Source: an uncultured Alphaproteobacteria bacterium
GTDB taxonomy: Bacteria > Pseudomonadota > Alphaproteobacteria > Rhizobiales > Aestuariivirgaceae
Direction: 5' to 3'
NCBI GenBank assembly: GCA_937868035.1
Contig: CALMLK010000027.1
Span: 1-7,013 of the forward strand
DNA length: 7,013 nt
The translations under genes were made by a program, and so were the position numbers. The notes under the pieces were generated by a model. It ran no database searches, had not been told where the DNA came from, and saw only the letters and a list, made by a program, of their open reading frames with translations. The stretch's first letter is position 1. Each line of letters opens with the position of its first letter. Positions 1 through 5,054 of the stretch are shown here, one piece after another.

Positions 1-41
1 AGACCCCATAAGGTCGTCATCCGGGCGACAGGACACGCCCC

Positions 42-797
42 TCAGCTCATCCAGCCCGCAATCGCATCCCAGATCAGTTTCACCGAAATGATGAAGAGTG
101 CGATCTCGACGGCGCGAAAGAAGATGCGCTCGGGGATGATCTTCGTCAGGCGGAAACCGGCCCAGGCGCCGAACAGCGCGACGGGTGCGAGGTAGAGGCA
201 TTTCTCCAGACTTTGCAGGTTGATCTGCCCGAGGAAGAAATAGGGCGGCAGCTTGAGTGCGTTGATGATGGTGAAGGTGATCGTCGCCGTGCCGGCGTAG
301 ACCATCTTCTCCAGCCGCTGCGGCAGCACATACATCTGGAAGGGCGTGCCACCGGCGTGGGCCACAAAACTGACAAAGCCGGTGATGATGCCCCAGAAAA
401 GTCCGCGCGGCACATCGGCGGGTTTCGGTTTGTTGGTGCGGCGGTTCTTGAAGATGAGGTCGATCGTGTACCAGATGCCGATCAGGCCCACCATCAGCTT
501 CACCAGTTCATCACTGTTGTAATGCGCCGTGGCCCAGCCGATGCCGATGCCGATGGTCGCGGCAAGACTGATGATCTTGATGTTCCACAGGTCGTAGTTC
601 TTGCGGTAGAGCCACAGGCCGTACCAGTCGCTGAGCACATAGAGCGGCAGCAGCAGCCCTGCGGCCACCACGGGCGAGATGACTTGCGACAGCACGGGCA
701 CGGCGAGAATGCCGATCCCCGGCACGCCACCCTTCGATGCGCCCACCAGAAAGGTGGCGACGACGGCCAGCACCCAGAACAGAACGTCAGGAGACAT
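42..797 (-). CDS. TSUP-family (TauE/SafE-like) membrane exporter
   Basis: The 251-residue product is almost entirely hydrophobic, with about eight predicted membrane segments. It matches the sulfite exporter TauE/SafE (TSUP) family, whose members move sulfite, sulfonates or other small organic anions across the inner membrane; the substrate here cannot be read from sequence. Two halves are visible, each with a family-type glycine-rich motif: S-K-G-G-V-P-G-I-G at residues 21-29, and H-A-G-G-T-P at 147-152 within the FVSFVAHAGG stretch. A basic cytosolic loop (KNRRTNKPK, about 117-125) separates them. Length is normal for the family. I chose the ATG at 797 over an upstream in-frame ATG at 860 because the upstream extension is Arg/Pro-rich and lies inside the preceding gene. 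With this start, the ATG shares one base with the upstream gene's TGA, indicating translational coupling. No strong terminator is visible in the 41 bases downstream. Confidence 0.88.
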   Translation of the reverse strand: MSPDVLFWVLAVVATFLVGASKGGVPGIGILAVPVLSQVISPVVAAGLLLPLYVLSDWYGLWLYRKNYDLWNIKIISLAATIGIGIGWATAHYNSDELVKLMVGLIGIWYTIDLIFKNRRTNKPKPADVPRGLFWGIITGFVSFVAHAGGTPFQMYVLPQRLEKMVYAGTATITFTIINALKLPPYFFLGQINLQSLEKCLYLAPVALFGAWAGFRLTKIIPERIFFRAVEIALFIISVKLIWDAIAGWMS

Positions 798-1297
798 CAC
801 GCGCCTTCGGGGCCCAGCGCTATTTCGGCCAGCGGCACGCCAAGGTGGGCGGCGAGGCATTCCACCACGAAATTGTGGTCGTCGCGTTGTGGCACGCCCG
901 AGACCGTGACGACGCCCGCCACCACGCCGCCGATGCGGATGGGGAAGCCGCCGCCTGCGGGGGCATAGTCGATCGGGTTCATGCCGCGCGTCTGGTCAAA
1001 GGCCTTGCCGGATTGCCTGTATTCGAGCCCGACGCGATAGGATGCCGCCTCGAAGCGGTAAACGGTGTTGACCTTGCGCCGCACCCAGTCGGCATTCTCC
1101 GGCGCCGAGCCCGGAAGGGCGGCATAGAACAGCGGCCGGATGCCGGTGCGGATGTCGATGACGAAAGGCATCTTGCGTGACAGGGCCAGGGTGCGCATGG
1201 CGCCGCCGAGTGCCCAAGCGGCGGCCTCGTCGAAGGTGGCAAAGCGCAGTCGCTCTTCCTGAAGCCGGATGCGCGCGATGTCTTTTTCAATTGTCAT
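797..1297 (-). CDS. UPF0303 / heme-degrading-domain (DUF336, HbpS/GlcG-like) protein
   Basis: This 166-residue soluble protein belongs to the UPF0303 (YBR137W-like) branch of the DUF336/haem-degrading domain family. The diagnostic C-terminal block is clear: a glycine-rich strand and a V-S-G-x-P-Q-R-D-D-H motif at residues 132-141, followed by the helix NFVVECLAAHLG. The family's Y-R-F-E-A-A-S-Y segment (80-87) and the FPI-(x)-GGVVAG stretch (118-128) are also present. Some relatives (HbpS) bind haem, but biochemistry for the UPF0303 branch is thin, so catalytic function is not assured. Length is typical. The ATG at 1297 has a GGGAG ribosome-binding sequence about eight bases upstream. It is the first gene of a two-gene unit; its TGA overlaps the start of the TSUP exporter, so the two are probably co-expressed. 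No signal peptide is visible, so it is likely cytosolic. Confidence 0.87.
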   Translation of the reverse strand: MTIEKDIARIRLQEERLRFATFDEAAAWALGGAMRTLALSRKMPFVIDIRTGIRPLFYAALPGSAPENADWVRRKVNTVYRFEAASYRVGLEYRQSGKAFDQTRGMNPIDYAPAGGGFPIRIGGVVAGVVTVSGVPQRDDHNFVVECLAAHLGVPLAEIALGPEGA

Positions 1298-1367
1298 GGT
1301 TCCGACTCCCTCGGGAAGGCGTTAAACCACGCCGTAACAGCCACAGGAAGACCCGGGGGATACATTC

Positions 1368-1844
1368 ATGCGCAAGGCACTCATGTTCGCAGCACTGGCA
1401 ATCGCCGGGGTGGCCCTGCCCGCTTCGGGACATGCCGCAGACTGCACCGGCAAAAGCGCGCACTACACCATGCCCGGTGCCGATGGCTTTGAACTGACGC
1501 TGGAACTCCGCCCCGAACCCCTCGCCTGGAGCGATCTCGACGTGGTGCTCAAGACACCGGCGCGCAAGTACCGCTACAGCCTCACGGCTTCCAACGGCTA
1601 TTCCTACAATTACATGGCGCAGGAAGAACCACCGCTCGACCCGGACGCCACGGAATCCGGCGATGCCGGCTCCTTCCGCATGTATCCGTTCGACGACAAG
1701 CTGACGCCGCTCGATCTTCCGCAATCCGCCAAGCCGGCCCCGGCCTATATCTTCGTGCCCGATCTCGGTGGTGCGCTGTGGTACGGCATCGAACCGCGCG
1801 AATTCCTGCCCATCGACATGTGGCGGCTCAAGGACTGCGGCTGA
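1368..1844 (+). CDS. Small secreted protein of unknown function
   Basis: I do not recognise the family of this 158-residue protein. It starts with a textbook Sec signal peptide: basic RK at residues 2-3, a hydrophobic core (about 4-17) and a small-residue cleavage region ASGHA, with cleavage probably after Ala23. The mature part is acidic, aromatic-rich and probably beta-rich, with many Tyr and Pro residues. It has only two cysteines, one near the mature N-terminus (Cys26) and one at the penultimate position (Cys157), a pattern that fits a disulfide joining the two ends in the periplasm. There is no lipobox. A GGGGGA ribosome-binding sequence precedes the ATG; an alternative in-frame ATG five codons later would remove the basic n-region and is less likely. 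The gene is divergent from the UPF0303-TSUP operon (70 bp apart) and convergent with the HxlR gene, leaving only four bases between stop codons. Confidence 0.78.
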   Translation: MRKALMFAALAIAGVALPASGHAADCTGKSAHYTMPGADGFELTLELRPEPLAWSDLDVVLKTPARKYRYSLTASNGYSYNYMAQEEPPLDPDATESGDAGSFRMYPFDDKLTPLDLPQSAKPAPAYIFVPDLGGALWYGIEPREFLPIDMWRLKDCG

Positions 1845-1848
1845 CGGC

Positions 1849-2256
1849 TCAGGTCATCGCCTCCGCCTGCGCATCGAAGGCGTCCCGCGCCGCACGAATG
1901 TCGGGGTGATGCTGCGCCGACCACTCCGCCAGCAAGCCCAGCGCGCCCTGAAGGGACTGGCCCATGGGTGTCAGTGAATACTCCACCTGTGGCGGCGTGG
2001 ACGGGATCACCTTGCGGGCAATGAACCCGTCGCGTTGCAGCTTGCGCAACGTCTCCGTGAGCATGCGCTGGGAAATGTCCTCGATCTCCCGGCGCAACAT
2101 GCCGAAACGCTTGGTTCCGTCGCGCAGCGATAGGAGAACGAGGGAACTCCACTTGTCGCCCACCCGGTCCAGGACATCCCGGATCGGACAGGCCGCGTTC
2201 AAGGCAGCCGACTGCCGGTAGCCATTGCCCGGCCCGCTCACCTGTGTGGTCTCCAT
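1849..2256 (-). CDS. HxlR-family winged-helix regulator (QorR/YtfH-like)
   Basis: This 135-residue protein is a HxlR-family winged helix-turn-helix transcription factor, normally a DNA-binding dimer. Visible family marks are the Cys-Pro near the N-terminus (Cys23-Pro24), D-K-W (34-36), L-R-D-G-T-K-R-F (44-51), the recognition helix region ISQRMLTETLRKLQ (61-74) and the wing VEYSLTPMG (91-99). In relatives such as QorR, YodB and HypR the conserved N-terminal cysteine senses quinones or disulfide stress; here Cys23 is the only cysteine, so thiol sensing would be intermolecular. It is divergent from the QOR2-type oxidoreductase, the arrangement known for ytfH-ytfG and qorR-qor2, so it is probably the repressor of that gene and of itself. 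The assigned ATG has AGGAG directly against it and a GGGA about ten bases upstream, so initiation signals are ambiguous, but no better start is seen. Confidence 0.9.
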   Translation of the reverse strand: METTQVSGPGNGYRQSAALNAACPIRDVLDRVGDKWSSLVLLSLRDGTKRFGMLRREIEDISQRMLTETLRKLQRDGFIARKVIPSTPPQVEYSLTPMGQSLQGALGLLAEWSAQHHPDIRAARDAFDAQAEAMT

Positions 2257-2369
2257 CTCCTGGTTCCCTTTCCGTAACTATGGGCAGCAAAACTGCCGTC
2301 TTGCGCCTTCTCAACAACTCAATAAATGAGACTTACTCTCAAAAAGAGATCACATCAAGGAGAAGTCTC
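2257..2369. promoter_or_regulatory. Divergent qorR-qorB-like control region with inverted repeats
   Basis: These 113 bases separate two divergent starts and must contain both promoters. Three inverted repeats are visible. GGCAG-N5-CTGCC spans 2283-2297. TGAGA-N5-TCTCA spans 2327-2341. ATGAGACTT (2326-2334) is the exact reverse complement of AAGTCTCAT (2363-2371), which includes the first two bases of the oxidoreductase start codon. An AT-rich ATAAAT near 2322-2327 with TTGCGC at 2301-2306 is a weak candidate for the plus-strand promoter (15-bp spacing). The oxidoreductase has a strong AAGGAG at 2357-2362, seven bases from its ATG. By analogy with HxlR systems, one or more of the repeats is likely the operator; which one cannot be decided from a single sequence. 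Confidence 0.55.
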
Positions 2370-3251
2370 ATGTACCTCGTCACCGGCGCATCCGGCCAGT
2401 TCGGCCGGGCCACCCTCCAGCACCTGCTGGAGACGTATCATGTTCCCCCGAGCCAGATCATCGCCGTCAGCCGCGATCCGTCGAAGCTCGCCGCGCTCGC
2501 GGCCAAGGGCGTCACCGTGCGCAAGGGATCCTTCGACGACGAAGCGGCCCTGGCCGGCGCCTTCAAGGGCGCGACCCGCCTGCTCCTCATCTCGACCGAC
2601 AGCCTCGACAAGCCGGGCCAGCGACTCGAACAGCACCTCGCCGCCGTGCGCGCCGCGAAGAAGGCCGGCGTCGATCACCTGCTCTATGTCTCGCTGCAGA
2701 AAGCCGACACTTCAGCCGTCTCCTTCGCGCCCGATCATGTCGGCACCGAGAAGGCCATCGTGGCCGCCGGCTTCAAGGGACACACGTTCCTGCGCAACAG
2801 CTGGTACTTCGAGAACATCTTCCACGCGCTGCCCCACGCGCTGAAATCCGGCACGCAGTATTCTGCCGCGGGCCAAGGCGGCATCGCCCACATCAGCCGT
2901 GACGACCTCGCCCGCGCCGCAGCCGCAGCCCTTGTCTCGGCAAAGGATGGCGCCACCACCTACACGCTCACCGGCCCCCGCGAATACACCACCGACACGG
3001 TTGCGGCCCTCGTGAGCAAGGCCACCGCAAAGCCGCTCACCGTGGTGCATGTCCCTGTGGAAGGATTGGTGCAAGGCATGACCGGCGCTGGGCTGCCGGA
3101 GCCGCTGGCGCGGGTGTTTGCGTCCTTCGATGACAACATCGCGCGCGGTGGATTGGCAGGCGTGACGGCGGACTACAAGTCGCTCACGGGACAGGAGCCG
3201 GAAACATTCGAGTCGTGGTTGACCCGCAACAGCCAGGCCCTTGCGGCCTGA
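2370..3251 (+). CDS. qorB: NAD(P)H:quinone oxidoreductase, QOR2/YtfG type (NmrA-like SDR)
   Basis: This 293-residue protein is an atypical short-chain dehydrogenase of the NmrA/QOR2 group, which reduces quinones with NADPH and protects against quinone and redox stress in the cytosol. The N-terminal Rossmann motif G-A-S-G-Q-F-G is at residues 6-12, with S-R-D-P at 34-37, where Arg35 sits where NADPH-preferring members bind the 2'-phosphate. Also family-like are the LLLIS strand (71-75), the A-x-x-A-G-V strand region (95-101), HVGTEKAI (123-130) and LRNSWYFEN (141-149). Similarity to remembered E. coli YtfG extends along the whole length. An open frame continues upstream to 2244, but the ATG at 2370 is chosen: it begins directly at the Rossmann strand and has AAGGAG seven bases before it. 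Transcription is probably controlled by the divergent HxlR regulator. Confidence 0.9.
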   Translation: MYLVTGASGQFGRATLQHLLETYHVPPSQIIAVSRDPSKLAALAAKGVTVRKGSFDDEAALAGAFKGATRLLLISTDSLDKPGQRLEQHLAAVRAAKKAGVDHLLYVSLQKADTSAVSFAPDHVGTEKAIVAAGFKGHTFLRNSWYFENIFHALPHALKSGTQYSAAGQGGIAHISRDDLARAAAAALVSAKDGATTYTLTGPREYTTDTVAALVSKATAKPLTVVHVPVEGLVQGMTGAGLPEPLARVFASFDDNIARGGLAGVTADYKSLTGQEPETFESWLTRNSQALAA

Positions 3252-3260
3252 GCCTGACGT

Positions 3261-3304
3261 TCGCTGAAACGAAAACGCAAGGCGCCGCAGACCGGCGCCT
3301 TGCG
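3261..3304 (-). terminator. Rho-independent terminator of the coiled-coil gene
   Basis: A perfect 11-bp GC-rich stem is formed by 3276-3286 (CGCAAGGCGCC) and 3294-3304 (GGCGCCTTGCG), with a 7-base loop. Read on the minus strand, the stem is followed by a T-rich tract (TTTTCGTTT), 16 bases after the stop of the minus-strand gene ending at 3321. On the plus strand no T tract follows, so termination of the oxidoreductase message from the other side would be weaker. Confidence 0.8.
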
Positions 3305-3320
3305 CTTGCTGGATGGAACC

Positions 3321-4022
3321 TCAGGGCGCTGTCGGTTTCCGGCCGAGGAGCTTGTGACCGATGTCCACAAGCGAGGCCGCGACCTTTTCCATGTCTTCGG
3401 CGCGTTCGTCCTCGATCTCCGCCCGCCACTGGGCGATGCGCTGCTCAAGCGAGTCGAGCGAGGCCGTCTGCGCCTTCTCGAACAGACTGCGGGATTCGGT
3501 GCGCGACGTCTGCACGCTGGCCGAAAGCTCGCGGATGGCGCGCTGGGTATCGTCCTCGGTTTCCTGAAGGCTTTCGCGCAGGGTGGAGGTGAGGATCTTC
3601 ACCTTCACATCGAACTCGTCCCGCAGCTTCACCACCGCTTCCTCGAAGGCGAGCCGCGTGGCGGCCTTTTCGGCTTCCGCCTGCTGCATCAGCGTGTCGA
3701 TGCGTTCACTGAGCACATCGAACTTGCCGCGCAGGTCGGCCGTTTCGGCGCCCACGTCATCCAGTCCGGATTCGATTTCCGCGAACTTGCCGCGGTTGAA
3801 GGTATCCTGCTCGTCGAGAATGTCGAGCAGTTCCTCAAAGCGCGCTTCGGAAAGACGTTGGTGCGGGCCGATGAGCAACTCACGCAATTGCGTGAGCACA
3901 GCTTCGCCGCCGCGCGTGATGGTGAGAGTATCGCGGAGAGCTTCCTTTACACGAAGGCCGCTCTGGCCTTTCGCCTTCTTGGAACCGCGGGATGGAAACG
4001 ACAACACATCTGGCTGACTCAT
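3321..4022 (-). CDS. Coiled-coil protein of unknown function
   Basis: I do not recognise a known domain in this 233-residue soluble protein. It has a basic N-terminus (RGSKKAKG, 12-19), then a long highly charged region from about residue 23 to 215, rich in Glu, Asp, Lys, Arg, Gln and Leu with heptad-like spacing. Examples are LRELL (46-50), FEELLDILDEQDTF (62-75), the segment 97-135 and LEQRIAQWRAEIEDE (192-206), which point to extended coiled-coil helices. There are no cysteines, no signal peptide and no membrane segment, so it is presumably cytosolic. The ATG at 4022 is preferred over an upstream one at 4091 because GAGG lies eight bases before it and the upstream extension looks unlike the rest. 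A perfect CtrA-type box lies about 135 bp upstream, and a strong terminator follows the gene, so it looks monocistronic. A structural, polarity or cell-cycle role is a guess from these two facts only. Confidence 0.8.
   Translation of the reverse strand: MSQPDVLSFPSRGSKKAKGQSGLRVKEALRDTLTITRGGEAVLTQLRELLIGPHQRLSEARFEELLDILDEQDTFNRGKFAEIESGLDDVGAETADLRGKFDVLSERIDTLMQQAEAEKAATRLAFEEAVVKLRDEFDVKVKILTSTLRESLQETEDDTQRAIRELSASVQTSRTESRSLFEKAQTASLDSLEQRIAQWRAEIEDERAEDMEKVAASLVDIGHKLLGRKPTAP
3879..3896. repeat. Perfect 18-bp palindrome inside the coiled-coil gene
   Basis: CTCACGCAATTGCGTGAG is identical to its own reverse complement. It lies in the coding region and encodes the residues Leu-Thr-Gln-Leu-Arg-Glu (44-49). 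By chance, a perfect 9-bp half-site palindrome is expected about 0.03 times in 7 kb of random sequence, so it is uncommon, but codon constraints could have produced it. No function is known. Confidence 0.6.
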
Positions 4023-4156
4023 ATGACTTACCTCGCAAGGGCCGTCCCAAGACAAGGTGCTTGACCCCACCACAATGTCCGGGCCCTGCAACTCAACACA
4101 CGTTCGCCGTCGTCGGTCGATTATGGGATGAGCGAGGTTCAGGCGGTAGCGAAAGA

Positions 4157-4171
4157 TTAAGAGAAGGTTAA
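4157..4171 (-). promoter_or_regulatory. Candidate CtrA box (TTAA-N7-TTAA)
   Basis: The sequence TTAA-GAGAAGG-TTAA is a perfect match to the 9-mer-spaced CtrA binding consensus of Alphaproteobacteria. Read on the minus strand it is TTAACCTTCTCTTAAT, so the left half also matches the TTAACC form. It lies about 135 bp upstream of the coiled-coil gene start and about 315 bp from the DUF2852 start, so the former is the more likely target. CtrA is the master cell-cycle regulator in this class. Function is inferred from motif only. Confidence 0.5.
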
Positions 4172-4426
4172 CGCACCGCCCGCCCCGTCCATCCCTGACG
4201 GAGAGCGAAAAATCAAATGACTGGAATGCGGCGGTTCTGTGGTCGCCCGCCCCCGAGGGGACCAGAAAAAAGCCTGCAACCCAAGCGGTTTAGGAGACCG
4301 AGCCACCAGAATACGCGAGGACGTGGCCAGTGCTGAAATCGCTTTCCGCACGCGCGCCCAGGCTCACACCGAACCCGCAGGAGAATGCCGTCTTACCGGA
4401 GGCGAAAACAATTTCGGGGGCGCCCC

Positions 4427-4468
4427 TTGAAAGCACTATCTTAAGATATATCTTACGCACTGTCGTAA
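4427..4468 (+). promoter_or_regulatory. Promoter and palindromic operator of the DUF2852-PadR pair
   Basis: TTGAAA at 4427-4432 is a good -35 hexamer, and 17 bases later ATCTTA (4450-4455) is a possible -10. Overlaid are two interlocked perfect palindromes: TATCTTAAGATA (4437-4448) and TAAGATATATCTTA (4442-4455). They share a 12-base-period repeat of TATCTTA (4437 and 4449). A further inverted repeat, TTACG-N6-CGTAA, covers 4453-4468 near the expected transcript start. Palindromes over the -10 are typical of autorepression. The downstream PadR protein is the obvious candidate to bind; YqjI-type PadR proteins are known to bind inverted repeats at their own promoter. Confidence 0.62.
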
Positions 4469-4487
4469 CATGAAAGGACCCCTGCAA

Positions 4488-4970
4488 ATGACGACCGATA
4501 CCGACTCCACCGCCAACCCCCGCAACTCGTGGGAAGATCGCCGCCACGGCTGGAATGACCGCGATTACTTCGCCTGGGCAAAGGCCCCCGGCATCAATCC
4601 CATGAAGGTTGCCGCCGTGGTGGCGGGCTTCGCCATCTTCCCGCCGCTGGGCGTGGCAGCGCTCGTCTACTTCGTCTGGAAAAGCCGCCGGGCCTCTGGC
4701 TGGGATCCGGCCTATGCCGCTGGACCGGGCTTCGCCTCTCCCGGCTATCACCGCCATTGCGGACGCGGCCGCGGCCGCTGGACCGGCAACGCCGCCTTTG
4801 ACGAGCACCAGGCCGACGTGATGCAGAACCTGCGCGCCGAACGCGACGCCTTCCGCAGCTTCCGCCAGGAGCAGCGCCGCAAGCGCGACCAGGAAGCCTA
4901 TGACAGCTTCCGCGCCACGCAAGGCCCTGTCGGCGAACCCCCTGCCCCCGAGGCGCCGACACAGAACTGA
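4488..4970 (+). CDS. DUF2852-type single-span membrane protein
   Basis: This 160-residue protein resembles DUF2852 proteins, which are widespread in Alphaproteobacteria and have no established function. It has a polar N-terminus (1-38), one strong hydrophobic segment (about 40-63, containing FPPLGVAALVYFVW) followed by a positive KSRR anchor, and then a Gly/Arg-rich linker (about 80-99). The family-type C-terminal helix starts AFDEHQADVMQNLRAER (103-119) and continues through FRSFRQEQRRKRDQEAYDSF (122-141); a Pro-rich tail follows. The ATG at 4488 has AAAGGA at 4473-4478, nine bases away; an earlier in-frame ATG at 4470 has no ribosome-binding site and overlaps it. The gene is first in an apparent two-gene unit with a PadR regulator 84 bp downstream. 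The GC-rich run encoding GRGRGR contains a 14-bp palindrome of CG/GGCC units, probably a by-product of its codons. Confidence 0.78.
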   Translation: MTTDTDSTANPRNSWEDRRHGWNDRDYFAWAKAPGINPMKVAAVVAGFAIFPPLGVAALVYFVWKSRRASGWDPAYAAGPGFASPGYHRHCGRGRGRWTGNAAFDEHQADVMQNLRAERDAFRSFRQEQRRKRDQEAYDSFRATQGPVGEPPAPEAPTQN

Positions 4971-5007
4971 CGGCATCGGAGATTGAGGCCTCTCACCGAA
5001 ACAGCTA

Positions 5008-5033
5008 CCCTGCGCTGCCACAGCGGCGCAGGG
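5008..5033 (+). other. Intercistronic GC-rich hairpin
   Basis: Between the DUF2852 stop and the PadR start, CCCTGCGC (5008-5015) and GCGCAGGG (5026-5033) form an 8-bp stem with a 10-base loop; an alternative fold pairs GCTG with CAGC inside. No T tract follows, so it is not a classical terminator. It could stabilise the upstream part of the message, or lower PadR expression relative to DUF2852. Confidence 0.5.
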
Positions 5034-5054
5034 CCAACGGCATTCAGGACGACG

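Larger units (their letters stand above)
4023..4487. other. 465-bp gene-free divergent region
   Basis: No convincing gene was found between the coiled-coil start and the DUF2852 start. Short open frames on both strands lack ribosome-binding sites and have shadow-like composition. The left part contains a CtrA-type box at 4157-4171. The right end contains the palindrome-covered promoter of the DUF2852-PadR pair. Between them, 4249-4322 read on the minus strand contains a hairpin resembling a tRNA anticodon arm (4 bp stem, loop CTCCTAA), followed by TTGCAGG. The D arm and T arm are not recognisable, so no tRNA is called. A small RNA in 4180-4425 cannot be excluded or supported. Confidence 0.6.

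Noticed and set aside
16..32. GTCG...CGAC inverted repeat just past the TSUP stop
   Set aside because: Only a 4-bp stem with no T tract; too weak to call a terminator.
213..968. Long plus-strand open frame (251 codons) opposite the TSUP gene
   Set aside because: Antisense to two well-supported family members; its Asp/His/Gln/Arg-rich composition is typical of a GC-rich shadow frame.
2244..2369. N-terminal extension of the oxidoreductase frame
   Set aside because: It would overlap the divergent regulator start and the control region; the Rossmann fold begins exactly at the ATG at 2370, which has an excellent ribosome-binding site.
3300..4064. Plus-strand open frame (254 codons) opposite the coiled-coil gene
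   Set aside because: No ribosome-binding site or domain; the minus-strand frame has a good start signal, a terminator and coherent coiled-coil composition.
4241..4270. GGT...ACC hairpin followed by an A-run, considered as a terminator
   Set aside because: The run after the stem is A on the plus strand; on the minus strand the T-run precedes the stem, so neither orientation fits a terminator.
4239..4430. Short plus-strand open frame in the 465-bp gap
   Set aside because: No Shine-Dalgarno sequence, no family resemblance and a composition like random GC-rich frame.
4763..4781. GCGGCCGCGGCCGC palindrome in the DUF2852 gene
   Set aside because: Low-complexity product of the codons for a Gly-Arg repeat, so it is not informative.
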